Below, piece after piece: positions 33,411-44,868 of a stretch of DNA of 64,000 nt. The DNA is from Drosophila miranda (lineage: Eukaryota; Arthropoda; Insecta; Diptera; Drosophilidae), in assembly GCF_003369915.1 (NCBI RefSeq), contig NW_022881614.1, positions 21,368,336 to 21,432,335 on the forward strand, in the 5' to 3' direction. How positions within the stretch are numbered: the stretch's first letter is position 1; every line of letters begins with the position of its first letter. The notes under the pieces were generated by a model. The model did not search any database. It saw only the letters and a list, made by a program, of their open reading frames with translations, and was not told the origin of the DNA. Position numbers and translations under genes: made by a program.

Positions 33411-35402
33411 GTTTTATGTCTATGAGCCTACTGAAAATAGGGGAAGCTGTTCAGGTAGTTCAGGGAGGAATCCCACAGGGCTCTTGTCTGTCGCCCCTCC
33501 TTTTTAATGTATACACAAAATGACTACATCAGATCTGTGATAGAAATACTCATATGATGCAATTTGCAGATGACTTCGTTATAATCTCTCACAACAGAGA
33601 GTTTACTGTAGCGGTTGAAAACCTTAATAAAAAACTAAATGACTTTAACCTTCTATGTGGTGATCTCGGTTTTAGCTTCAATCCAAGCAAATCTGCAGCA
33701 ATGAATGTAGGAAAAAGACAGGTCAGAGCGGTAAATATTTCTGTTAGAAATGTGCCTTTACCAAATCGAAAAGATATCCGTTTCTTAGGCAGACTGATTA
33801 GCGCAAACATGTCAAATGTCAGTCATGTAAAAATGGTTAAAGAACAAACAAAAAAATGCAACAGACTCCTCCAGCTTGCGACTACTATCAAATCAGGTCT
33901 AAAACCTAAAACAAGTACCAACATCTTCAAAGCTTTTATTAGAACAAAACAAGAATATGCTATCACAAGTTTTTCAGACATGGGATCTGGAGCAAGTAAA
34001 GATATAGAAATAGCGCAAGCTAAATCACTCAGAAGGTGTGTTGGGGTGCCACCTGACACAAGCAAACACGAAATTTTTGTCCTCGCTGGTGTAATGCCAC
34101 CTGTTTTCAGGGCGAAATGGCTTACAGCCAAAGAACTGCTTAAAATTAAAAGGTTCAATCCAACAATGTTTGACGAGCTAATACGCTCAAAAGGGGATAC
34201 GAGTTACACACGTACTTTAAGAGAATTTAATTCTATCTTTGTAAACCCTCAAGAATGTGATAGTGTTAACACATGTAACAAAATCCATGTATTAGATAAA
34301 TTTTTAACTAAGGGTAAAGAAGAATACTCGAATGAAGAAATAAAAACTATATTTTATGAGATTCTGAACAAGTACAGAAAGGACGACTGGAACATTCTAT
34401 CAACAGATGCCTCAGTTACAGAAAGTACATGTGGCATAGAAATAGTAGAATGGCCTAGTGGAAATATCCACAAGTACAAAATAGAAAACAGATTATCCTC
34501 AGTAGGTGCCGAACTCGTAGGCCTTAAAAAGGCCTGCGAACTATGTCTTAAATATAATTACAAAAAGGCTTTGATTTTAAGAGGTGGATTAGGAGCTATT
34601 AATTTAATTAAAAATAAGAATACAGACTCGTAGCTAGTGAATGATATTCACAACATAATTAACCAATCAGACATTAAGAAACTTGACATTCTATGGGTCC
34701 CTGGTCACAAGGGTGTGGCCATCAACGAAAAGACTGACATAGCAGCAAAGGCTGCTACAAGTGAGGGGTTTACAATAAATATAACATACAGCTACAAGGA
34801 GGCTCAAAGAGAAATTAGGAACTTTTTAGTATACAAATGGAATGAGGACTACAGGACGAAGTGTAGGACGAAGGGATCCAGCCTCATAGACATATTTCCA
34901 GACATACCCAGTAAACCCTGGCATTTTTCTCTTAAATGGAATGCTAAAAGCATCAAGACCATTAACAGACTTATGACGGGACACACATACGACAAAGTCT
35001 TCCTACACTGAATCAAAGCAATTGACTCAAATATCTGCGAAACGTGCAATGTAACTGAATATGCCGAACACCTGATCTTCGATTGCCAAAGATTTGCCGG
35101 GCTCAGAAGGAAATTCAAAATCTTTAAATATTATAACAATTTACATCAATTATTAATAAAAAAAGAGCCGCTACATCTCAGAGAGCTGGCAATCTTCATC
35201 AAAACTGCTGACTTAAACTTTTGACCCCTTTTTTCTTCATCATGTTATAAAGTAATTTCAGTTTATTTTCTAAAACAGTTAAGTAATTTTCCTCTTTTTT
35301 TTTTAAATTCCGCCCTGTCAAACTCGCCAAACTACATCACCAGTATCTGATCAATGTGGCTACAGTGCTACGATCAAAATTCCGATCATCCTTGAGATGA
35401 TT

Positions 35403-35430
35403 TAAAAAAAAAAAAAAAATAATAATAATA
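35403..35430 (+). repeat. A-run and (TAA)n tail of the I-type LINE
   Basis: A run of A followed by four TAA-type units, directly abutting the thr target duplication. It replaces the G of the thr ATG by A on this side. Confidence 0.88.
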
Positions 35431-35753
35431 TCTGCCGATATAGTGAAACAGTTGAAAGGCACTCGATCCGATGTTGAGGCTGCGGCCACGACAATTAAGC
35501 TGAAATTCAAGGAATTCAAGGGCAATGCAAGGGCATCGGGATAAACGACGCCTCCTTTCCGCTAAGATATGAGTTGAGCGTGTTGCGCCAGCTGTGTCTC
35601 GCCTTGAAGGACAATCTGCACCAGCATGACGATCTCTACTGCGTCATTGCGGCCACCGTGGTACCACACGTGGAGCCCTACGAGGAGAAGCCGAGCCTGT
35701 GGGAAGCTTATCTAACGAGCCTGCGGTACATACATCGTGAGCTTTGTCAGGAG
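35431..35753 (+). pseudogene. thr: thr exon 1 (3' part after LINE insertion)
   Basis: Begins with the repeated target TCTGCCGATA, so the codon before it is now ATA from the LINE tail instead of ATG. It reads SADIVKQLKGTRSDVEAAA, shifts frame near 35536, then continues INDASFPLRYELSVLRQLC to ELCQE. The donor is GAG/GTAAGT at 35753/35754. A 59-base intron follows (35754-35812). Confidence 0.88.
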
Positions 35754-35812
35754 GTAAGTTGAAGAACCAAATGCTTGCTAGCTGGTATCCTAATTGTACG
35801 GGTGCTTCGCAG

Positions 35813-36811
35813 AAATCCCTGACGGAATGCCAGAAAATGTACGGCCTAGTCCGATCGCAGCCCTGCCGCCTGCAAGGGGAGGCTGACTACAAGTTTTATT
35901 TGGACATCCATCTGACGCACTTCAATGGCATTCACTTGCAAATGCAGAAGGAGACGTTGCCCATCGCCGCCACAGATCAACTATATTACGCCTTGGAGGC
36001 AATGGGTGTCCTCTTTGACACCATGCGCCAGCGTAAAGTGGCAAAGAATGCGGCTCTCCTGGTCCAGCTGAATGATGCCCTGTTCAGCAAGCGAAGCAAA
36101 GCCTTTCTGATGTACCTGAGCGCCCTTCCGCCCGAGAGCACGACGAAAATGTACGACCCGCTTCTCAAGCTCCTGAGCTGCAGCTGGGCCACACCCAGCT
36201 CTGAGCTGACTACTCAATTCACGGAGTATCTGGGCCTGGTTCTGGCACTGATGCAGATCGACATGTTTTCCATAGAAGCGCCGCTCGAACAACAACTGGC
36301 ACTGAAGTTGCTGCGCATTTGTCGCGACCTGTACAAGGACGTCTCTCCGCAGAACTACTCCATCCAGCTCCTCTACTACTATGTCAAGCTGTTGTACGTG
36401 CGCGAGGCTACGGCGGACTTCAAGCGGACTTACATCGATCTGTGCAAGAAGTTCGTCTACTTCTTCGAGCACAAGGGCGCGACGCACGCCAAAGAGCAGT
36501 GGTTCATGGACCTGCTGGTGTTCTTCCAGCGCCTGCAGATGCTGCTTCATCAGAGCAGCAACAAGCCTCCCTTAGACATTTTTTGGCAGCAGCTCGAGGG
36601 CGACGACAGTCCCGAGGTATACACCGCCCACTTTCAACTGCTGCATGGCTGCCTTGGGCTGACGGTGAACGTAGTGAGGAGTCCGCTGGGGACCAGCTGC
36701 TCCAACGAGGCCTGTAAAAGCATTCGCAGGCATTGCCTTCTCTCCTTCGGGATGTGCGCCCTGGAAGCTTACGTTAACTGGCAGCCGACGACCGAACAGA
36801 AGTCGGACAAG
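35813..36811 (+). pseudogene. thr: thr exon 2
   Basis: 333 codons, open throughout, starting KSLTECQKMYGLVRSQ after a TTCGCAG acceptor and ending QKSDK before GTACGT. Helix-rich, leucine-rich sequence as expected for the superhelical scaffold. The 51-base intron 36812-36862 has no stop, so translation could run through it. Confidence 0.88.
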
Positions 36812-36862
36812 GTACGTCTGCCACAGCTGGGAAAACTTTTACCTAATGAGCTTTCTCTTCAG

Positions 36863-39707
36863 GCACCCTATAAGCCGCTCTTGGGCATTCTTGGCTACAC
36901 CTTGGACGTGGCCAAGAGCATGAAGTGCCTGGGGCCCTCCGCCATGGAGCTAGTCAAGCTGGTGCGTCTACTGGCACTCGTGGCCGAAAAGGTAGCGTGT
37001 CCCGAACAAATGTCCCTTGTGCTGGCCTTCTTGGAGCCCTTGCAACATCTACGACCGCTCATCGCCAGCCAGAAATGCTTAGTGTGCTCCTGCGAATCTA
37101 CAAAGCCAGTGTCCACTGCAAGAGCTCCGACATGGCCAACCGTCTGCAGTCCACCTACCTTGCGGCCCAAACGAATCCCTCGCGGTTGCGTTCACAGCTC
37201 TTCGTCCACTACCACAATGCCAATAATACGGAGAAGTGCGTCTACGGGTGGCACGAGTCCAGTCCTATGCCCAACCCCCTAACCCCCGCCCAAAAGAAAC
37301 AGCTATACGATGTGGATCTGTTGGCCGTGCTGCACTTCCAAAGTGCGCGGCCCGTACCCCTGCTGCAGTCGCTACTACGCTGCCGTCACAATGACTACCA
37401 CCTGGTTCTTCTGGCACGCAAGATGCGCACCGACAGCGAGGTGGTGCGTCAGTGCGAGGAACTGCGCTCCCAGCTGCAAAGCACGGCCCTCAAGCAACCG
37501 CTCAGCCGCATGCAACAGCTGGCCATTGGCCATACCAGTATCAGTGTGCTGCTGGATGCTTTGGAGGCACAAGACCAAGTTCTCGATCAAGGAGACGGCC
37601 GAGAACAGCCTGGAGGAGTTAATCGTCAAGAACAACTTGCTGGAGCTCAACATTAAGCGGGAGCATCGCCTGGTGGAGTTGGCTACATCGGCCATCGCTG
37701 GCTTCGCGGCCTTCTTCGAACGTGCAGACCAAGAGCCCCTCGGCTGCGACGATACACCAATCGACTGGGAAGCCCTGATCGACGATGCGGTTGCTGCAGC
37801 CATGGCTCTGTCCACCATGGGCTACATGGCGCAGGCCGATGAAGCCTGGCTGCTGATACTCAGGATTGGGCAAATGATGGACGAGAGATTCACCTACCTG
37901 CGAGCCCTGACCCACTTCCTGGGACAAGACCAACTGAATTCTAACCAGCAGCTCCAACTTTCCGAGGAGGTGGATCGAGCGCAGGAGCTGCTCGACGATC
38001 TGTGGCCTCAGCTCCAAAACGGATGGTTCTTTAAGCGCCAACATACTATAGTGATGCTCTGCCTCTGCCACATGGCCAGCTACTATGCGCGGCAGGACTG
38101 TCTGTGCCACGCCCAGCTGCTGTTGCTGCAGGCCGAGGAGCTGCGCGCCCAGTTCGATGAGCGAGTTGGCAAGAGCGACATTGTGCAGATCACAATTCAG
38201 ACAGTTCGCTTTCGATTGGACTACCTGCGGAAGAAGCGGTGCAGCAGCCTGCCTAGGAGGCCGTCGCCCCTGCGAAAGCTAGACACGCTGGTCGACAGCG
38301 TGCGCAACTACTGCACAGTGTCCAGCGTGGACCTGGGAGCCCTGCAGCTGCTGCTGGCTGACCTCGTGAGGGAGAGCACCGAGTGTGCGGCCAATCGGCT
38401 GACCGAGCGGTTCGCCTTTTACGGCACCACGCTTAACCTGGTGCTGCAGTCGGGTATGGCCCTGCGGACCATTGAGGTGCTCATCTCGTGGCTCTGGATG
38501 AACCTGAAGAATGAGTACCTGGACCAGGCGCATTCCAAGCTGCGCCTCCTGGACCATTTGCTCGCCATCAAGCCGCTTAGTCGAACGCTGGTGGAGCAGA
38601 CTTCGGCCAAATACATCCCCGCAATAGCCACCAAGGAAGATCTCAAGGCGAATGCCATGAGCGAGCTGACCAGCAACATGCTGCAGAACCAGCTGGACGT
38701 GGCCACACTCAAGTCTCTGCCCATGCACGAGCCAAGTCCCACCAGCCATCAGCTGCAGCGCTATGTGAGCAAGCAAGGGATGCCGCCCCATCTACGGGAC
38801 AGCATGCAGCTGCAATGTTTCTACTTTATCGTGGGATGTCTCCATGCCCGCTTAAACTTCTTGAAAAGGGAGACCGATCAGCTGGACGACTTCTACGTAG
38901 GGGCAGGCAATTGGCTGCAGGAGGATCCCGTACGCACCGCCACACTGGGCTCCATGCTCATCGTGCACGAACTCTACCACATCAACTATCTTCGCTTCAG
39001 AAAGAAGAGCAAGGAGGCTCTCAGCTATGCGGAGGCAGCTCTCAAATCAGTGCCCCAAACGGCGGAAATCAACTATAGCTTCAACCTCATGGTCCAGATA
39101 AAGACGGCCCGGTTTGAGCTGCATCTCGTTGGCAAAGCGAGGGCGAAGACCATTAGGCGAGCCCTCGCTTTTAACACTTCGCCAGAGGATAAACGCAGGA
39201 AAGGTGTTGTTGAGGGGACTACCAAGGCAAAATCATCTGCCAGAAAGACGCCCAGGTTCAAGATATACACGGAGCTGGAACTGCGACCACCCATCGGCTG
39301 CAGCAACAGCAGCAGCAGTAGCAGCAAGAGCGGCAATGAGAACACGCCACCATCGGATCATGTGGATCTGAATGCCTGCCAGACGATCGAGATAAGCGAT
39401 GACGATGCTGCTTCGGTTTCAGCTTCGACTCCGGCTCCCTCTCAACTGAAACGATCCCAATCTGTGCCAGCCAAGGCCACAAAGACACGCTCCGCTAGAA
39501 TCGGTAGCCAACTAAAAGTACCAGAGATCATCGAATTGGGCAGCCTCAGTGAAGCGGTATCCGACTAGTGATGCAAGGAGCACTCGTGCCCGCAACAGGC
39601 AACTCGAGGAAACGCCAGCGACCACGCGGGGACGACCACGTCGGAAGGTACCGGAGCCTGCACCCCAGCAGGAGACAGTCAGCCTTAGGCGGCGGCAAAG
39701 GAACTGA
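36863..39707 (+). pseudogene. thr: thr exon 3 with three frame lesions
   Basis: Begins APYKPLLGILGYTLDVAKSM. Frame changes occur near 37066 (after RPLIASQ) and 37570 (after LLDALEA). It is then open for over 650 codons to a premature TAG at 39566-39568. In the next frame the basic tail resumes (ARNRQLEETPATTRGRPRR) and ends LRRRQRN with TGA at 39705-39707. The C-terminal 120 residues are serine-rich and low in complexity. Confidence 0.88.
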
Positions 39708-39844
39708 TCAGAACTGACACTTGCATAGGCTTATAATAGTTTATAGTTAATATTTGTTTGTAGCTTGTCCTTATTCCATTTGATTGTGTATTTATAAACG
39801 TTATGGCAAGGAGATCGACCTTCCAGAGAATGTCTAAAATGTTC
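39708..39844. other. thr 3' flank / convergent intergenic
   Basis: Short AT-rich spacer between the thr stop and the C-terminal exon of a minus-strand gene; presumably contains both 3' UTRs. Confidence 0.55.
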
Positions 39845-39937
39845 TTATTGCTTGAGCACGCGTATCAGCGAACTCTTGCAGATGTCCTGGACCCACCGAC
39901 CAAACTGAATCCGATTCTGTCCGTGGTCGAAGAAGCC
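39845..39937 (-). pseudogene. C-terminal exon fragment of an unnamed host gene, cut by ISY-B
   Basis: Minus strand reads GFFDHGQNRIQFGRWVQDIC then KSSLIRVLKQ and a TAA (complement at 39845-39847). The peptide has normal fly codon use and no TE resemblance. It ends at 39937/39938, where ISY-B begins, so upstream exons are displaced or lost. It is convergent with thr. I do not recognise the family. Confidence 0.55.
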
Positions 39938-40985
39938 AACGTCCAGAAGGAATCGTTTCCGACCCCATAAAGTATATATATTCTTGATCAGCATCAATAG
40001 CCGAGTCGATTGAGCCCTGTCTGTCTGTCCGTCTGTCCGTCCGTCCGTCCGTCCGCCCGTCCGTCCGTCCGTCCCCTTCAGCGCCTAGTGCTCAAAGACT
40101 ATAAGAGCTAGAGCAACGATGTTTTGGATCCAGACTTCTGTGATATGTCAGTGCTACAAAAATATTTTAAAACTTCGCCCCGCCACTTCCGCCCCCACAA
40201 AAGACGAAAATCTGTGGCATCCACATTTTTAAAGATACGATAAAACCAAAAACGCAGAATCGGTGAGGATGACCATATCTTCTACAGTGCAAAATCTGAA
40301 CCAGATCGTATAATGATTATAGCCAGAATCAAGAAAACAATTTCATTCTTTCTCGCTCTGTCTCTCTCTAACACACAGGTTTCATGGTCGGTTTTGTCAA
40401 TTGCAAAATATGAGTTCAAGGATCTCAGAACCTATAAGAGCCAGAGCAACCAAATTTGGTATCCACACTCCTGTGATATCGGACCTTGACCGTTTCGTGT
40501 CCAAATTTCGCCACACCCCCTTCCGCCCCCGCAAAGGACGAAAATCTGGGGCATCCACAAATCTCAGAGACTATTAAGGCTAGAGTAACCAAATTTGGTA
40601 TCCGCACTTCTGTTAGATCTCACTATAAAACGTATATCTTAGAATTTCGCCCCACCCCCTTTCGCCCCCACAAAGGACGAAAATCTGTTGCATCCACAAT
40701 ATTGCACATTCGAGAAAACTAAAAACGCAAAATCATAGATAATGACCATATCTATCAGATTGCTGAATCTGGATCAGATCGGATCATTTTTGTAGCCAAA
40801 AGCAAGAAATCAATTTTCAGTGGCTACGCAGATCCCGACGTCACGCTCAGACTGATTTTCTGTCTCTCTCGCACGCACTCTTTGTCGTGTGGTTCAATAT
40901 TATCGGCGTCTGCCGCAGGAGAGCCATACTGACTTAGTATCGGGTATAACTGTAGAGTTGCGGTGTCCGCAGCAACTCACAACGT
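39938..40985 (-). mobile_element. ISY-B: DINE-1/mini-me element
   Basis: Reverse-orientation copy of the ISY-A type, with the GGGGTCGGAAACGATTCC core (complement near 39955), a (GTCY)n tract at 40018-40074, and the GTTGCGGTGTCCGC terminal region near 40957. It joins TRAM-3 at about 40985 and the host exon at 39938. Sequence divergence from ISY-A is larger than that between ISY-A and ISY-C. Confidence 0.8.
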
Positions 40986-40997
40986 TCCACCTCGTTA

Positions 40998-41678
40998 ATA
41001 TATAGAAAAGTTCGCGCTGCAGTTCCTGATTCTCCGATCGCAGTTTTTCCACTTGCACCTGGCACTCGAGCAGCTGCTTCCTGCATTGCTGCTCTAAGTT
41101 TTGGTACTCCAGCGTTGTGGGTCGAAAATCGTCAATAGAGATGCACGAGGAATTTTCAAAAGCGGCTAAAGCTGCACGCTTATTCTCCGAGCTATCAATG
41201 CTTTCTGATACTATCCAACCAAGTTTAGTCTCCTGCAATGTTGGCAATTGGGCTGATAGTAGAATCTGTCCGACGCACTTTAAATCGAAGAACAAACCAG
41301 AACCTATCAACAGATCGATACGTTGGGGCTTGGAGAAATTAGGATCAGCTAGTTTTAGATTATTCGGCATTGGCCAATCCTTTGCGTCTACGCCGAAGTT
41401 AGGCTGCATTTCCGTAATTGAGTTGGTGACAATTGCAGCGAAGGAAGCTCGATAGCTTGCGTCCTGGGATTGTACATATGTACAGACTTGCTCGAAGGTA
41501 GAATGGAATCTCCGATTCCAGAGATGTGAACATAAGACGAGCGATGATCCAACTGCAACTGATCAGCAAGTCTAGATGTTACAAAGTTTGCCTGTGATGC
41601 AGAATCCAAAATGGCACGACATGGGATAAGTGCTCCATAACGATCTGTTACATGGACGAGGGCAGTAGGTAGCAACAC
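40998..41678 (-). pseudogene. TRAM-3 protease and coiled-coil fragment
   Basis: Same order as TRAM-2: AILDSASQANFV, SESIDSSENKRAALAAFENS, LEYQNLEQQCRKQLLECQVQ. A small deletion near 41476 breaks the protease frame. It ends where ISY-B begins, so the integrase remnant is absent. Confidence 0.75.
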
Positions 41679-41689
41679 GTTTTGGATAG

Positions 41690-42940
41690 GCTGAGATTTC
41701 TGGATCGAGGGGAAGGGCTAGAACACCCGCTTGCTAGAACTGTGCTTCTTGCTGGATCGATTCCTCGGCTGGTGAAGAGGAAGATGAAGCACCAGTTCCC
41801 GATGGAATGTGGAGTAGCGTGTGATGTTTGGCCTGGCAATGCCTGCAAAGTCCTGACCTGCACCTCTGCAATTCATGGCCTTTGTTGAGGCAGTTCAAAC
41901 ACAAGCGGCTCTTCTTTGCTTCTTTGTATCGTTCAAACGCAGAGAGATTCAGGAATGCCTGACATCTAGATATGTAATGCTCGGAGGAATTGCAATGGTT
42001 ACATATGGGGTTAGGATGGTCGTTACTGGAGGTGATAAGGGTGACAGGTTTGTCTTCTCCCACCTGTTGACTAGGACTTGTTGCCATGGCTGATCCCAAA
42101 TTCTCCAGCATCCGACATCTCGCTTCCAAAAATGAGGCCATGCTTGACCACCGAGGCAATCCTGACGTCGGCAAGTTCTCTTCATATTTCTCCATTGTTT
42201 TGTGGTCCAGTTTCGTGCCTATGATGAAGATCAGCAACCCATCCGAAATCTCCTGCGGGGGCGCCAAGGTCTGAAGTGCACGCAAGTGCGAATTGATTTT
42301 GTCGCTGAGCGCGCGCAAGCCGATAGCTGAGCCCTTCTCCACCCCTTGCAGCCCGAAAATAGCCTTGACGAATCGTATCCAGCGCAGCACCATCTAGACA
42401 TCCATGAAGATATTGGAATTTTTCGATGATTGGTATACGATGGTCTTTGTGCACCATTGTCGAGAACATCGAGTGGAATTCTGGCCAATCCATGTAGTTC
42501 CCCCGAATCGCGGAAGCTGCAACTCGGGCATTCGAGAACGGCCTATACTATTATAGGCGAACAACGACGAATTCCCCTCGAGAGTATGCCGAGCCGTTGA
42601 ATTGGCAACATTTACCGTGCGAGCAGCCATCAACTCCCGCGACAGCCTGGACCTAACCTTGACATAAACATTCGAAAAGTCCAGCCGGGCATCATGGGCT
42701 AACTGCAGGAAATCCAGCCTTTCAAGGCTCGTTTGAGCGGCATCGAAATCCGCATTCATTCGCTCGATCTGCTCTAAGCGAGCTTGAAGTTCTGCCTCAT
42801 CTAACTCGGCAAGCTCTTCCTTGGTGAGAAAGCGATCCATGGCCTTTAGTTGGCGCGCGATGGACTCGGCCTTGTGCTTGTAGAAATCTACATCACTTGG
42901 CACTGCTGCGCTCGCGACATTGGTAGGCTCAGGTGCTGCC
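41690..42940 (-). pseudogene. TRAM-3 Gag relic
   Basis: Starts MAAPEPTNVASAAV. It shares the one-base loss before the capsid region seen in TRAM-1 and TRAM-2, has a private approximately 140-base deletion near 42370, and retains knuckles (CNHCNSSEHYISRC; CRHCQAKHHTLLH). It is frameshifted again before protease. Confidence 0.75.
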
Positions 42941-43679
42941 ATGTTGAGGTTTAAAAGAGTCACTCAGCACGACCGAAAAAGACACCCTGTATACGTATAA
43001 ACGTGGGAACCGAAAGCAAAGGGATTACAGCTAATGCCTTTAGCTGTGCGAGCTGTCCGATTCCGCTTTGTACTCCGCTTGTGTGTATTAGTGAGTTCGC
43101 TGCACTGCCTACCGCACTGCACTGACCGAATTGTCGCGACAGAGAAATTAATAGCCAGCAATGCGTGTATGTAGGTGTATGTAAGTGTGTTTTAGCACCG
43201 AATTGTGCTTAACCGCCGAAAATTTGCTAGGGCTAACGAATGTCGATCGCGAATGATTATTAATTGACACTGCAACTCAGAGCAGCAGAGCAAAAGAAAC
43301 GAGGGGAACGTTGTGAGTTGCTACGGACACCGCAACTCTACAGTTATACCCGATACTAAGTCAGTATGGCTCTCCTCCGGCAGATGCCGCTAATATTAAA
43401 CGACACGACAAAGAGTGCGTGCGAGAGAGACAGAAAATCAGTCTGAGCGTGACGTCACGCGCTGCGTAGCCACTGAAAATTGATTTGTTTCCTTTGGCTA
43501 TAAAAATTATCTGATCTGATCCAGATTCAGCAATCAGATAGATATGGTCGTTATCTATGATTCTGCGTTTTTAGTTTTCTCGAATCTGCAATATTGTGCA
43601 TGCAACAGATTTTCGTCCTTTGTGTAGGCGGCAGGGGGTGGGGCGAAATTTTGAGAAATACGTTTTATAGTGAGATCTA

Positions 43680-44689
43680 TCAAAAGCCGGCTGCAAGGTA
43701 AAGTAGACATCTCCCAGGAGGAGAAGGTCAAGCTAGCCTGGGCCGAGCAGCGAGTAGAGGAGGGCCGTCTACATTATGCCCAGATGCCACAGATGAGGGC
43801 GTCGAATGGCGAATATGCCAATAAGGTGGAGGAGATGATGGCCACCAAGAGGCAACGCTCGACTGAGAGTGCCATTAAAGACACTCCGGCGAGCAAGCGG
43901 CAACGCGGGCCCAAGAGTGCAGCCCCTCCACCGAAAGTGGCCAAGAAGCCATCGAAATCGAACGCGAAGGTCAGCGATGTGACCAAACGACATTTGATCG
44001 TGGCACTCATCGACCGGAGCGAGGAAAACGGCAAGATGTCAGCGGCACAGTGGAAGCTTGTGCACGCGCGTCTCGTCGACGCACTGTTTGCACACATGGA
44101 AGAAGACCCCGCGGCCCCTATGCCCACGTTCGATGGTGCTGGGTGGCTAAATGGGGTTAAGATCCTAAAGTGCAACGACGATCCAACCCTAAGGTGGCTG
44201 ACGCGTACGGTCTGCCAACTGGAGGCGATGTGGGAGGGGGCCAAGCTGGAGGTTGTGGACCGGGAGCTTATCCCGTCCAAGCCTAAGGCGAAGGTACTCT
44301 TCCCCATCACAATCCAGGGAGACCGAGCGCTGAAGCTCCTTCAGCGGCAAAACGCGGACGTGCCAACGACCGATTGGAGGATCCTACACATTGGTAGCCC
44401 ACTACCCAACGAGGGGGGCCAATGTGTGATCCTCCAAATAAACAAGGAGGCAGAGGATCTGCTGTATCCCAAGTTCGGGAAGATGGCGTGGGGCATGGGT
44501 AGCGTCTACCTGCGACTCAAAAAGCGCCACCCTGAGGACAAGGACGCGCATACCCTGTAGGTAGGCGAGGTGGAAAAGGACTTAGGTCTCGAGTCCATCG
44601 TGGAGGCCGCCCAGGGTCTTGCGCTTGAGGACGAAGACGAGAAAGACGGTGACCTGACGTTAGTAGTCAACCCGTCGGATGCAAGTTAG
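43680..44689 (+). pseudogene. LOA LINE ORF1
   Basis: Starts inside ORF1 (SRLQGKVDISQEEKVKLAWA). Lysine/arginine-rich linker near residue 80, then a DUF4780-like domain (LRWLTRTVCQLEAMWEGAKL; VCQ ... VILQINKEAEDLL). A TAG at 44558-44560 interrupts the frame, which then stays open for 42 more codons (EKDLGLESIVEAAQG) to TAG 44687-44689. The ORF2 ATG at 44679 overlaps this end by 11 bases. Confidence 0.75.
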
Positions 44690-44868
44690 CCAGCCACCCA
44701 TGCTGAGTGTGCTGCAGCTAAACTTGCATAAAAGCAAGGTAGCGTCGGCGGAGCTCCTCATCGCCATGGAGCAAGGGCTCGCCGACATAGCTCTAGTCCC
44801 GGAGCCCTGGATTGCGACAGGCAATTCAGTGGCCGGACTAAATCCCAACCTGTTCTACGCAACATCGG

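Larger units (their letters stand above)
30682..35224 (+). pseudogene. I-type LINE ORF2 (endonuclease, RT, RNase H)
   Basis: Endonuclease at the N terminus (KFLQHNIQSIKANKND; IIAGDFNARH; GSHHHPITFE). RT with VVDLNNAYNCV, GGIPQGSCLSPLLFN and QFADDFVII. RNase H from about 34390 (STDASVTES; VPGHKGVAINEKTDIAAKA). The position where RNase H usually has a TDS motif reads RGGLGAI. Stops at 31507, 32023, 33521, 34631 and 35009, and one base lost in an A-run near 32058. The hAT insertion lies between the RT motifs. Confidence 0.88.
28889..35430 (+). mobile_element. I-type LINE inserted in thr codon 5
   Basis: 5534 bases of LINE plus a 1008-base hAT insert. It carries ORF1 with knuckles, ORF2 with apurinic-type endonuclease, RT and RNase H, and a tail of A residues followed by (TAA)n, the 3' end typical of Drosophila I elements. 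The 10-base target duplication TCTGCCGATA lies at 28879-28888 and 35431-35440. It appears full length at the 5' end but ORF2 has many stops, so it is an old copy. Confidence 0.92.
28876..39707 (+). pseudogene. thr: three rows (separase regulatory subunit), disrupted
   Basis: Three rows binds separase (Sse) and securin (Pim) and supplies the N-terminal scaffold that other animals have in separase itself; it is needed for sister-chromatid separation. The reading spans three exons (ATG 28876; 35431-35753; 35813-36811; 36863-39707), about 1390 codons in total, close to the fly protein length I recall. Lesions seen: an I-type LINE after base 13 of the coding sequence; a one-base loss near 35536; a probable 4-base loss in an AGCC repeat near 37066; another frame change near 37570; an extra T creating TAG at 39566-39568. 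Protein similarity continues across every break. Confidence 0.9.
40986..43282 (-). mobile_element. TRAM-3: truncated non-autonomous Bel/Pao element
   Basis: Paralogue of TRAM-1 within the duplicated block. It lacks both LTRs: the 3' part is missing beyond the coiled-coil region, where ISY-B abuts, and the 5' end stops at the same base as TRAM-1. An internal deletion of about 140 bases lies near 42370. Confidence 0.85.

Noticed and set aside
43670..43680. LOA ORF1 starting inside ISY as a real fusion protein
   Set aside because: The open frame merely continues a few codons upstream across the insertion junction; the LINE is 5' truncated.
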